Notes under the pieces: model-generated
The model's input: only the letters and a program-made list of their open reading frames with translations
Database searches by the model: none
Told to the model about the DNA's origin: nothing
Program-made: the position numbers and the translations under genes
Assembly: GCF_030123405.1 (NCBI RefSeq)
Contig: NZ_CP126110.1
Location: forward strand, 744,001-808,000
DNA length: 64,000 bases
Direction: 5' to 3'
From: Neobacillus sp. WH10
GTDB lineage: Bacteria > Bacillota > Bacilli > Bacillales > Cytobacillaceae
Shown: positions 42,724 through 51,202 of the stretch, one piece after another
Layout of the letters: each line of letters opens with the position of its first letter
Numbering within the stretch: the stretch's first letter is position 1

Positions 42724-43866
42724 TTGACATTAAGTATTCCTCACGGCGGTAAGTTAATTAATCGAGTAGACTTAGATTACAATTTTTCTGCTCTTTCATC
42801 TGAGATTGAAATGGATGCAATGGCACTTTCTGATTTAGAGTTAATCGCAAATGGAGCATACAGCCCGCTAGTTGGTTTTCTAGGAAAAAAAGATTATGAA
42901 TCTGTAAAACAGAATATGAGATTAGCAAACGGGATTGTTTGGAGTATTCCTATTACCCTTCCTGTTTCAGAGAAAGCTGCACAGAAGCTAAGGATAGGGG
43001 AAAAGGTGAGACTAACATTTAAAAATGAAACTTACGGTGTATTAGAGCTACAAGAGCTTTATACACCCAATAAAAAAGAGGAAGCAGAAAAAGTATATCA
43101 AACAACAGATCCCAATCATCCTGGTGTCAAAAAACTTTTGGAACGTCCTAATGGTTATGCAGCAGGTCCTATTACATTAACAAAAATTCCACCCAAACAT
43201 CCTGATTTTAACCTCTATTACAAAACTCCCTTGGAAATAAGAAAGGAATTTGAAAAAAGGAATTGGAACACAGTTGTAGGTTTCCAAACGAGAAATCCTG
43301 TTCACAGAGCTCATGAATATATCCAAAAGACAGCACTGGAAATAGTTGACGGCTTGTTTTTAAATCCCTTAGTTGGCGAAACAAAATCCGATGATATTCC
43401 AGCGGCTATTCGATTGAAAAGTTACGAAGCTTTATTAAAAAACTATTACCCAAATGACTGTGTATATTTAAGTGTTTTTCTTGCAGCCATGAGGTACGCT
43501 GGCCCAAAAGAAGCTATCTTCCACGCCCTTGTTCGAAAAAATTATGGCTGTACACATTTCATTGTTGGACGCGACCATGCTGGAGTTGGTAATTATTACG
43601 GAACCTATGATGCACAAAAAATCTTTAAACAATTTAGCTTTGAAGAGATTGGCATCATGATTCTTTCCTTTGAACATAGCTTTTATTGTACAAAATGTAA
43701 AAGTATGGCTTCAAGTAAAACGTGCCCTCATGGAAAAACTGACCATTTACATTTATCAGGTACAAAGGTTCGAGAAATGCTCCGTAACGGGATTACTCCT
43801 CCTCCGGAGTTTAGCCGGCCCGAAGTGATTGAGATCTTAATCAATGGGTTAAAGAATTCAGAATGA
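42724..43866 (+). CDS. sat: Sulfate adenylyltransferase (ATP sulfurylase)
   Basis: A 380-residue single-chain ATP sulfurylase of the Sat type. The active-site block is GFQTRNPVHRAHEY, followed by GRDHAGVGNYYG and a C-x2-C...C-x-H-type metal site (CTKCKSMASSKTCPH). It makes APS from sulfate and ATP for CysC. The frame opens at TTG 42718, but AAAGGAG at 42708 is better spaced for TTG 42724. Pieces of this gene recur three times in the neighbourhood (38550, 44752, 45552), which marks it as the centre of repeated duplication. Confidence 0.94.
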   Translation: MTLSIPHGGKLINRVDLDYNFSALSSEIEMDAMALSDLELIANGAYSPLVGFLGKKDYESVKQNMRLANGIVWSIPITLPVSEKAAQKLRIGEKVRLTFKNETYGVLELQELYTPNKKEEAEKVYQTTDPNHPGVKKLLERPNGYAAGPITLTKIPPKHPDFNLYYKTPLEIRKEFEKRNWNTVVGFQTRNPVHRAHEYIQKTALEIVDGLFLNPLVGETKSDDIPAAIRLKSYEALLKNYYPNDCVYLSVFLAAMRYAGPKEAIFHALVRKNYGCTHFIVGRDHAGVGNYYGTYDAQKIFKQFSFEEIGIMILSFEHSFYCTKCKSMASSKTCPHGKTDHLHLSGTKVREMLRNGITPPPEFSRPEVIEILINGLKNSE

Positions 43867-44028
43867 AAGCTGCAAATCAACGATAAAGGTTATGGCATAA
43901 AGCCCCAAACATTTTTCACGAAATTGAATACCTTATTTATTATGAGATTGTCCTTTTCAATAAGAGTTAAATTGAATAGGGATGAATATGGATATATGCT
44001 AGGAAATTAAAGAAAGGGTGAATAGCTA

Positions 44029-44760
44029 TTGATTGGACAAAATGAGGAGAAAAGTGGTATTTCGATTATCGCTTGTACGAATAAAATAGGTCTCATAGAT
44101 AATATTTTTTCGAATTTTGAGAATCAGATATGGGAGGATAAAGAATTAATTATCATTCTAAATAATGATTTATTAAATCTTGAAGATAGCTTAAAGAAGG
44201 CAGAAAAATACAAGTGCACAACTGTCTATCAGCTCCCGCAAAGATTTTCCTTAGGAAAATGTCTGAATTTTGGAGTCGACCAAGCAAAATATGATTATAT
44301 TGCGAAATTTGATGATGATGATTATTATGGACCATCCTATTTAAGTGAGGCAATGAGTGCATTTAAGAGAACGAATGCCCATGTGGTTGGGAAACGAACT
44401 GCTTTTATGTACAGTTTAAATTCTAAGCAACTAAGACTTCTTGTTCCTAGAAATGAGGAAAGGTGGGTAAAACAGGTTCGAGGTGGAACGATTATCGCAA
44501 AGAAAGAAGTGTTCAGTAAAGTTAGATTTCCAAATAGATCATTAGCGGAAGATGTATTTTTTTTATCCGCCTGTAGGAAAGCAGGCTTTAAAATTTTTTC
44601 AACCAGTCGGTACAATTATTCCTATATTAGGAGAGGTGATGGAACTCATACTTGGAAACCTAAATCAGGGTATTTACTGCGGAAATCTATAGCGATTAGA
44701 AATACAAATGACTTTAAAATGTTCGTAAATAAAAACCCTGATACGGATGAGAATGGCTGA
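44029..44760 (+). CDS. GT2-family glycosyltransferase, paralogue 1
   Basis: A 243-residue GT-A transferase of family 2. The N-terminus has ISIIACTNKIGLIDNIFSNFENQ, the metal-binding DxD region is YIAKFDDDDYYGPSYL, and GGTIIAKKEVFSKVRF with LAEDVFFLSAC forms the acceptor side. It is soluble, with no membrane anchor. The start is TTG 44029 behind AGAAAGGGTG. It is a tandem relative of the genes at 44840 and 48018. The last codons and stop lie in sequence that resembles part of sat, so its 3' end was formed by recombination. Confidence 0.86.
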   Translation: MIGQNEEKSGISIIACTNKIGLIDNIFSNFENQIWEDKELIIILNNDLLNLEDSLKKAEKYKCTTVYQLPQRFSLGKCLNFGVDQAKYDYIAKFDDDDYYGPSYLSEAMSAFKRTNAHVVGKRTAFMYSLNSKQLRLLVPRNEERWVKQVRGGTIIAKKEVFSKVRFPNRSLAEDVFFLSACRKAGFKIFSTSRYNYSYIRRGDGTHTWKPKSGYLLRKSIAIRNTNDFKMFVNKNPDTDENG

Positions 44761-44812
44761 ACACACTTCATTTTTGGACAAGACCATGATGGAATTGTAA
44801 TTATCGCAGGAG
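44752..44812 (+). pseudogene. Internal fragment of sat fused to the 3' end of GT2 paralogue 1
   Basis: AATGGCTGAACACACTTCAT...GGAC-AGACCATGATGGAATTG-TAATTAT aligns with sat 43543-43600 (ATGGCTGTACACATTTCATTGTTGGAC...GACCATGCTGGAGTTGGTAATTAT), the part encoding HFIVGRDHAGVGNYYG. Single-base gaps destroy the frame. About 50 bases remain. Confidence 0.75.
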
Positions 44813-44839
44813 ATCTTTTACAGAGAGGGTGAATATATA

Positions 44840-45553
44840 TTGACTGTTGAAAATAAGGGTGTTTCGATTGTTGTTTCTACAAATAAAGTAGGTTTCTTAG
44901 AAAATATTTTTTCGAATTTTGAGAATCAGAATTGGGAAACGAAAGAATTAATTATTATATTAAATAATGATTCTTTAATACTTGAAGATTGGGTAAATAG
45001 GGCAGAACAAACCGATCATGTAACTGTATATCAACTTCCTCAAAGCGTTTCCTTAGGTGCATGCCTAAACTTTGGGGTAAATAGAGCGAAGTATGAATAT
45101 ATTGCGAAATTTGATGATGACGATTATTATGGACCATTCTATTTAACAGAGGCAATGAACACTTTTAAAAAAAAGAATGCAGATATAGTGGGAAAACGAA
45201 CTTATTATATGCATAATTCCCTAACGAAGGAGCTAAGACTCCGTTTTCCAAGAAGGGAACACAGGTTTATATCGAAAGTTCATGGTGGAACCATTATGGC
45301 AAAGAAAGAAGTGTTCTGTAAAGTTAGATTTGCAAATATTTCATTAGGAGAAGATGTGAATTTTTTATATCGCTGCGTGGAACACGGCTTTAAAATTTAT
45401 TCAACTAGCCGATACAATTATACCTATATTAGAAGAGATGATGGAACCAATACTTGGAAGCCTAGATCACAGTATTTAAAGGCGACATCTTTAAGGATTA
45501 GAAATACAGATCACTTTAAAGCGCATGTGAATAGATATTATGATACGGATTAG
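44840..45553 (+). CDS. GT2-family glycosyltransferase, paralogue 2
   Basis: A 237-residue GT2 enzyme, highly similar to its neighbour at 44029: VSIVVSTNKVGFLENIFSNFENQ, YIAKFDDDDYYGPFYL, GGTIMAKKEVFCKVRF and YTYIRRDDGTNTWKP. The acidic DxD cluster and the GED-type helix (LGEDVNFLYRC) are intact. The start is TTG 44840 behind GAGAGGGTG. Like its neighbour it is followed at once by a small piece of sat, so the whole unit of about 800 bases, gene plus relic, was copied in tandem. The product probably adds the same or a related sugar to the cluster's polymer. Confidence 0.86.
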   Translation: MTVENKGVSIVVSTNKVGFLENIFSNFENQNWETKELIIILNNDSLILEDWVNRAEQTDHVTVYQLPQSVSLGACLNFGVNRAKYEYIAKFDDDDYYGPFYLTEAMNTFKKKNADIVGKRTYYMHNSLTKELRLRFPRREHRFISKVHGGTIMAKKEVFCKVRFANISLGEDVNFLYRCVEHGFKIYSTSRYNYTYIRRDDGTNTWKPRSQYLKATSLRIRNTDHFKAHVNRYYDTD

Positions 45554-45611
45554 AATGGCAGCACACTTTTCATCGTTGGATGAGACCATGCTGGAGTTGG
45601 CAATTATAAGG
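45552..45611 (+). pseudogene. Internal fragment of sat fused to the 3' end of GT2 paralogue 2
   Basis: GAATGGCAGCACACTTTTCAT, then GTTGGATGAGACCATGCTGG, then AGTTGGCAATTATAAGG align with the same part of sat as the relic at 44752. The match is closer here, with roughly four of five bases identical over about 55. Confidence 0.8.
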
Positions 45612-45643
45612 CCCCCAAATGATAATCTTTTGGGGGCCTATTC
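45609..45643. terminator. GC-rich hairpin after GT2 paralogue 2
   Basis: AGGCCCCCAAA and TTTGGGGGCCT pair perfectly around TGATAATC. A T run is missing, so termination is likely but not certain. A second inverted repeat, TTTTGATGAA / TTCATCAAAA, lies at 45662-45697. Confidence 0.7.
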
Positions 45644-45735
45644 CTTGGTTTAGAGATTTAATTTTGATGAAAGAATCTCATATAGTATTCATCAAAAGCT
45701 CGCAGATAATCGTTCATCATACTATAAAAAACGCT

Positions 45736-46434
45736 CTACTTTTGGTCACGCTCATTTATCAATTTTTTCATTTTATCTATATTTCCTCTATTTTTAGTAT
45801 AACGTTTAAATAATTTATTATTATTGCCAATGTTGGGATTTCCACGAAATCCAACTTTTGGATGCCATAAATGATAGATTGAGGTAGATTTTAGCCTAAT
45901 AAACGGTCCACATACAGTATTCATTGCATCTTTAAATGCATTATCTTCTCTCCCCCATCCTACAAACCTTTCATCAAATCCCTTAACCTTGTTAAAGTTT
46001 TCTCTAGTAACAATATTCACTCCACTAATTGGTTTAGACTTCTTAAATTTCCGTTCTTTATATTTTACTTTAAATGGTAAAGGCCATTGGGGAGAATGAA
46101 CTAGTAGTTTTTCAGTACTTGATTCTGATAGATCTTGCCATGTGAAGTAAGGAATAACCCAAGCATGTTGATCAAGTAGCCTCATCCCTTGAACTAAGAT
46201 TTGGGGGTCATAAAAAACATCAGCATCAGCAATAACAAAAACATCCCTTGTAGCCTGTTTAGCTGCGATATTAATGGCTTGGGAACGATTAAAAGGTTCA
46301 CTAAGAGTTTCACCAATACACAATTCCACTTCAGGCATCATGGTTTCATAAAAAGCCTTAACCCATTTAAATAATCTATCTCTTAAACCATTGTCCGGTT
46401 TGTAAGGGATCAAAACAGAAACATTATTTAACAT
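45736..46434 (-). CDS. GT2-type glycosyltransferase with galactosyltransferase C-terminal block
   Basis: A 232-residue protein. The N-terminus is a GT2 nucleotide-binding fold (VSVLIPYKPDNGLRDRLFKWV; DVFVIADADVFYDP holds the DxD metal site). The C-terminal half, GVNIVTRENFNKVKGFDERFVGWGREDNAF, is the galactosyltransferase/chondroitin-polymerising type block (PF02709-like), with the GWGxED motif. It is unlike the three neighbouring GT2 paralogues and is on the opposite strand. The ATG at 46434 follows GGAGGAAG. Enzymes with this block often build alternating amino-sugar/uronic-acid chains, which would suit a sulfated polymer; that is inference. Confidence 0.82.
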   Translation of the reverse strand: MLNNVSVLIPYKPDNGLRDRLFKWVKAFYETMMPEVELCIGETLSEPFNRSQAINIAAKQATRDVFVIADADVFYDPQILVQGMRLLDQHAWVIPYFTWQDLSESSTEKLLVHSPQWPLPFKVKYKERKFKKSKPISGVNIVTRENFNKVKGFDERFVGWGREDNAFKDAMNTVCGPFIRLKSTSIYHLWHPKVGFRGNPNIGNNNKLFKRYTKNRGNIDKMKKLINERDQK

Positions 46435-46470
46435 CATCTTCCTCCTTAACTTTAAATAGCTGATTATTTT

Positions 46471-46562
46471 AAAGAAAACTCGCCGATTGGCGAGCCGTTA
46501 GGCGAAGACAGAGGCGTAGTTGCACTTATGCCTGATAGGAAAGGTAAACTTTCCTATCGGCT
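46471..46562 (-). repeat. Intergenic repeat family B, inverted copy
   Basis: On the minus strand it reads AGCCGATAGGAAAG...CTTTCCTATCAGGCATAAGTG ... GCCTCTGTCTTCGCC ... GGCGAGTTTTCTTT. It matches 52836-52929 almost base for base in the opposite orientation. It contains a GATAGGAAAG/CTTTCCTATC hairpin and a CTCGCC/GGCGAG hairpin. The rest of the 362-base gap to 46800 holds no gene that I can see. Confidence 0.88.
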
Positions 46563-46800
46563 AAAAAAAGCCTTGTCTCACTTATCAAATCTATTAAATT
46601 ATCCTGCATTATCATATTCACAATAAGCTTTTATGAAAAGGACATTGTCCTACCGAACAGAAATTATTTCATATGCCATCTCTATACCAATGTAAGTGTC
46701 AAAATAAAATTAATCCATATGTCTAAGATATTATCGGATTTTCCAATAACATTTCTGATCATAGAGAATAGGATATTAAAGTTAAGACAAGCACATTAAC

Positions 46801-47812
46801 ATGTTAAAAGGAATGGTAAAAAAAATGAAAAGAGGGATCACTTTAAAAAAGAAATTCAAACAAAAATGGAAAAAAATTAAAAGAACAAAGAGATCTAAGA
46901 GATCTAAGGACCATCATTATAAAGCTTTGATAGCCGAATATTTGGAAGAGGATCTAAGCAAAGCTTCAGACACCTTTCCCTCGCTTAAAGAAAGATTGGA
47001 TCGAGTTGATGATTATTTTGAGGAAAATAAAGCTAATAGCATTACTGAACCAAATGAATTAGAAGTTGCCTTTGGTATTTCTCTAAAAAGTAAAAAAGTA
47101 TCTCGCAATTGGACTACAGTTCAGAACAATTTATCAAGAACACTGAGAACAATATTAAACAACACTGACCAGAACTTTCGGATAATAATTGCGGGACATG
47201 AGAAACCAAATATAGAAGAAATTAATCATGAGCGTGTTACATGGTTATCTGTTTCATTTTCACGCCCAAAATATATTAGTCAATATAGTATCGAAATTTC
47301 GTAAACGTATAGTTATTGGAGCCTATTTAAGGAAAACAGGGTTTGCAGGATACTTTATGCCACTCGATGCGGATGATTGGATACACTATAGATTTGTTGA
47401 ATTTATTAGGACAGCCCCCGTTTCTGATGCGTTTATTTTAAACAAGGGATGTATGGCTAGTTTGATAAATCAACAGGTATGGGTAAAGGATCTTTTTTTT
47501 ATAGGCTGCGGAAGTAGTGCCGTATTTTATTTTTCCAACAAGGATTTCCCTAGGACCTCAAGAATGAACGATGTTGTGAAAACAAAATTTAAATGGGCAA
47601 TTTGGTCTCATCATAAGGTTACATTATTTCTTAAAAATAAAAATTTTAGAATGGTCGATTTTCCATTTGTTACTTGGGTTCTCTTTCATGGAGATAACAA
47701 TAGCATAATAAAAAGGAAATTAAGCAGTAAGGTATCTCCGCAAATTTTTAATGTTATTCCCGAAAACCTTGAAGATTGGTTTTATAAATACTTTAAAATA
47801 AATAATTTTTGA
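46801..47812 (+). pseudogene. Frameshifted GT2-type glycosyltransferase gene
   Basis: One frame starts at ATG 46801 with a very basic N-terminus (KKKFKQKWKKIKRTKRSKRSK), then a glycosyltransferase start (VAFGISLKSKKVSRNWTTVQNNL, IIIAGHEKP), and stops at 47304 after RPKYISQYS. A second frame from about 47285 continues with KFRKRIVIGAYLRK, GYFMPLDADDWIH (the DxD-type site) and runs to 47812. The two parts join into one protein with a shift of one base near 47285-47300. There is no slippery run at the junction, so this is decay, not programmed shifting. Confidence 0.78.
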
Positions 47813-48017
47813 AAAGAAAACAGGATTATTTTACCTATGGAAAAAACTATCTGTTTTTAAAGGGACAATTTGGACGAGATCTACCTTTCTTTGTTTCCAG
47901 CCAGTGGTAAAAAGGTAAATACAAATCCCTGCATGTATTAGTTTAATACCTAAGCATGTTTCCACTAATTGAATAGGATAAAGCAGAAACATTCATTCAG
48001 AAGGGTTGGGAGCATTA

Positions 48018-48734
48018 TTGAATGATGAAACATTACAAAAGAAGATAAAAGGAGTATCTATTGTAACCGTAACAAACAGACTGGATTACATCGATAACGT
48101 TTTTTCAAGCTATGAAAATCAAATCTGGCCGGAAAAAGAACAGATCATTATTTTAAATAATGACTCAATGAATCTACTTGAGTGGGAAGAATATGCAAAA
48201 AAGTATAACCAAGTTTCCGTTTTTCAACTTTCAGATCATATTACTCTAGGAAGATGTCTAAACTTTGGGGTAAACAAAGCAAAATATGGCTATATCGCGA
48301 AATTTGATGATGATGACTATTATGGTCCTTTGTTTTTAACAGAAGCTATGAACACGTTTGAAAAAGAAAATGTTGATGTAGTAGGAAAACGCACTTGCTA
48401 TATGTATAATTCTCTAACAAAAGAACTAAGGATCCGCTTTCCAAAAAGAGAACACAAGCGAGTTTCAATTCTTCAAGGTGGAACGATTATTGCAAAGAAA
48501 GAGATAATGGAAAAAGTGCCCTTTCCGGATAAAAACGTTGGCGAGGGATTGAGCTTTACCCAAAGATGCCGAGCGAAAGGCTATCGTATCTGTTCCACAA
48601 GCAGATTTAATTTTGCCTATATCAGACATGGTGATGATTCACATACATGGAACCCATCCACAAATTACTTCAATCAAACCTCAAAACGAATCGCATTTAC
48701 CGATAATTTTCAGGAATATGTTAACCCAGATTAG
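48018..48734 (+). CDS. GT2-family glycosyltransferase, paralogue 3
   Basis: A 238-residue GT2 enzyme related to the genes at 44029 and 44840: VSIVTVTNRLDYIDNVFSSYENQ, YIAKFDDDDYYGPLFL, GGTIIAKKEIMEKVPF and YIRHGDDSHTWNP. The catalytic acidic cluster is intact. The frame opens at TTG 48006, but GGGAG at 48008-48012 favours TTG 48018. Unlike the other two, it is not followed by a piece of sat; a YheC/YheD-type gene starts 26 bases later, so sugar transfer and ATP-grasp ligation are co-expressed here. Confidence 0.86.
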   Translation: MNDETLQKKIKGVSIVTVTNRLDYIDNVFSSYENQIWPEKEQIIILNNDSMNLLEWEEYAKKYNQVSVFQLSDHITLGRCLNFGVNKAKYGYIAKFDDDDYYGPLFLTEAMNTFEKENVDVVGKRTCYMYNSLTKELRIRFPKREHKRVSILQGGTIIAKKEIMEKVPFPDKNVGEGLSFTQRCRAKGYRICSTSRFNFAYIRHGDDSHTWNPSTNYFNQTSKRIAFTDNFQEYVNPD

Positions 48735-48759
48735 TAAGCCGGTAAAAAGAAGGTGAAAT

Positions 48760-50073
48760 ATGATTAAAATTATTCATATAACTGAACCTGACATGATTGA
48801 ATTTTCTATGAAACTTGCGAAAATTCATGATATTAATGTTTCAAAACTAATCATTAAAATCGGAGTATGGGTTAGGGAAATGTTTGTTAGAATTAACGAC
48901 GAATTACCCGAGGATACGATTGGTATACCAATAGAATTAAAACAATCCTTTACACTTCCAGAAGAACTTTCTTATGAAATTGTTATAAAAAATCGTTATC
49001 TAACAATAGGACCTTTAATAGCTTTTTTGGCCTATCGGGGCAAGAAAAATATGTCTCCGCAAAAACTGGAATTGTTCAAACACCGTTTTAAAAATTACAA
49101 AAAAATTAATGGGCTAGTATTTATTTGTGCTGCAAAAGGGATTAATCCATCAACGAAAACCATTGAAGGGTATTATTATAATCCTAATGGGAAAAACCCA
49201 GAAACAAGATGGATTTACGGTGTGTTTCCTTATCCAAATACAGTATATAAAAGAAAACTTATAAAGGGGTATCGGTACAATGATTTGATTTCATCAATCG
49301 GAGATCGAATTATTAATTCTTTCTTTTTTTTAAAGGCCGATATTGCCAAAATGAGCCAGCAAGATAAAAATTTTCAAAAATATTTTCCTTATACTGAAAT
49401 GCTTGATACTGAAGAGCAATTAAGCAAGTTGATTAAACACTATCATGTTATTTATATAAAACCTTCAAATGGACGCCAAGGTATCGGAATCTATAAAGTA
49501 ACCATGGACCTACATGGAAATTATCAATTTATGGATAGAATGAAAAAGGTTCTTTGTCTTGGGAAAGGTGAACAGTTAAATAAATTTTTAAATAAATGTA
49601 AAGGCAAAAATTACATTATTCAACAGGGGATTGAATCTTTAGTTAATAATCAACAGATAGATTTTAGAGTATATGCCCAAAAAAATAAAATGGGGCAATG
49701 GGTTTGTCAAGGAATGATTGGCCGATTGGCCAAAAAGGGCGCGGTTGTAACAAATTTATACTTTACAGAAAAATTGCTGCCAGGCCTTGAAGCTATTAAA
49801 ACAATCTTTAATACGGATCATGCCAAGGCAATAAAAATCCAAGGTGAGATTTATAAACAGTGTATTGCTGTATGTGAAGAATTAGATAAGAAGTTTGGGA
49901 ATAACGGTGATGTTGCAATAGATGTTATTGTAGATGCTAATCAGCGAGTATGGATCCTGGAGATTAATAAAGATTTCGGCTATCGAAGTCTCGTAAAGCT
50001 GAAAAATCGCAAGCTGCTTCGTACACTCTATACGACTCCTTTCGAATATGCAAAGACATTAGCTGGTTTTTAA
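48760..50073 (+). CDS. YheC/YheD-type ATP-grasp protein
   Basis: A 437-residue full-length member. The N-terminal domain has LTIGPLIAFLAYRGKKN, the linker INSFFFLKADIAKMSQ. The ATP-grasp domain reads YIKPSNGRQGIGIYKV, YIIQQGIESLVNNQQIDFRVYAQKN and VAIDVIVDANQRVWILEINKDFG, with the ligand residues kept. It differs from the 31-37 kb group in the substrate end of the domain, so it may use another amine. It is the second gene of the operon GT2, ATP-grasp, ATP-grasp, Mur ligase. Confidence 0.86.
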   Translation: MIKIIHITEPDMIEFSMKLAKIHDINVSKLIIKIGVWVREMFVRINDELPEDTIGIPIELKQSFTLPEELSYEIVIKNRYLTIGPLIAFLAYRGKKNMSPQKLELFKHRFKNYKKINGLVFICAAKGINPSTKTIEGYYYNPNGKNPETRWIYGVFPYPNTVYKRKLIKGYRYNDLISSIGDRIINSFFFLKADIAKMSQQDKNFQKYFPYTEMLDTEEQLSKLIKHYHVIYIKPSNGRQGIGIYKVTMDLHGNYQFMDRMKKVLCLGKGEQLNKFLNKCKGKNYIIQQGIESLVNNQQIDFRVYAQKNKMGQWVCQGMIGRLAKKGAVVTNLYFTEKLLPGLEAIKTIFNTDHAKAIKIQGEIYKQCIAVCEELDKKFGNNGDVAIDVIVDANQRVWILEINKDFGYRSLVKLKNRKLLRTLYTTPFEYAKTLAGF

Positions 50074-50120
50074 CGATCCGGCATTCCAAGGTAGTTGTAT
50101 AACCGTGGAGGTTTGATAAA

Positions 50121-51197
50121 TTGGGAAACTCATATATTGGAATTTTGGTTGATGGATTGGTGTATAGCGGAATTAAGCGGGGTTATTCCTATTATGAACG
50201 CGTAGCTTTTTATGAAGAGGCAGGTAAAAGATTTGATTTAATGCCATGTTTTTTTCGGTTAGGGGATGTATCACCAGATTCGGAATGGATTCAGGCATTA
50301 GTGAAAGAAACGAATGGCAGATACAAATTGAGAACTATTCCTATTCCTTCGGTCATTCATAATCGAGGTCTTTTTTTTACGAAACAAGCAAAGGTTAAAC
50401 TGTTAAATCTTCAAAATGCAGGTTTTACGATTTTCAACAGCTGGAATCGTTATAGCAAAATGACTGTTCATGAAATTCTAATACAAAATGAAGAATTACG
50501 TCCCCATTTACCTGAAACTAAAAGAGCAAGTATAGAAAATCTCAAAGAGATGATGGAAAAACATACTGAGCTGATCATTAAGCCTAATAGCGGAAGCCTT
50601 GGCGGCGGGGTGATGATGGTCGAGAGAACAGATAATGAAGTTTGGACAGTTAACCACAATCAAAATAAGGAGTTTTTTTCGAGTGAATTACCGGGAATCC
50701 TCCGGAAAAGGGCTGCTAACAGATATTATTTGATTCAACAGCGTATCCCGCTAGCTAAGTATCAAGGCAGCCCGTTTGATTTGCGTGTATCGGTGCAAAA
50801 AAACGGCTCAGGAGAATGGCAGGTAACAGGAATCGTTGGAAAAGTAGCTAAACTAGGAAGTTACGTGACCAATGTGGCAAAGGGTGGAACGTGTAATTCT
50901 CTTCGAGAATTAGTAGACGGCTCTCCTGGACTGGATTATGACAATGTCTATAAGAATATTGAAGATTTCTCCATTAAAGCAGTAAAGGAATTAGTCATTC
51001 AGTTCCCTAGCCTGGCAGATGTGGGTTTGGATATTGGCATAACAGAAGATGGTTTTCCAATGTTTATAGAATGTAATGGACGCGATTTAAGAATTACCTT
51101 TGGTAAGGCCAAAATGCTGGATGTTTGGAAAGCAACATATACCACACCAATAAGCTATGCCCGGTATCTTATAGATTTAAAGACTGAACAGGAGTAA
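50121..51197 (+). CDS. YheC/YheD-type ATP-grasp protein, compact form
   Basis: A 358-residue member with a different, shorter N-terminus (YIGILVDGLVYSGIKRGYSYYERVAFYEEAGKRF), as in YheD-like proteins. The ATP-grasp domain has LIIKPNSGSLGGGVMMV, YLIQQRIPLAKYQGSPFDLRVSVQKN and GLDIGITEDGFPMFIECNGRD, with Glu and Asn in place. The start is TTG 50121 behind GGAGGTTT. It is the intact relative of the fragment at 26427. It ends 5 bases before the Mur ligase gene, so the two enzymes are very likely made together. Confidence 0.86.
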   Translation: MGNSYIGILVDGLVYSGIKRGYSYYERVAFYEEAGKRFDLMPCFFRLGDVSPDSEWIQALVKETNGRYKLRTIPIPSVIHNRGLFFTKQAKVKLLNLQNAGFTIFNSWNRYSKMTVHEILIQNEELRPHLPETKRASIENLKEMMEKHTELIIKPNSGSLGGGVMMVERTDNEVWTVNHNQNKEFFSSELPGILRKRAANRYYLIQQRIPLAKYQGSPFDLRVSVQKNGSGEWQVTGIVGKVAKLGSYVTNVAKGGTCNSLRELVDGSPGLDYDNVYKNIEDFSIKAVKELVIQFPSLADVGLDIGITEDGFPMFIECNGRDLRITFGKAKMLDVWKATYTTPISYARYLIDLKTEQE

Positions 51198-51202
51198 TTT
51201 TT

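Noticed and set aside
47228..47304. Programmed frameshift in the split glycosyltransferase
   Set aside because: No slippery heptamer, downstream knot or internal ribosome-site stimulator is visible at the overlap; decay is simpler.
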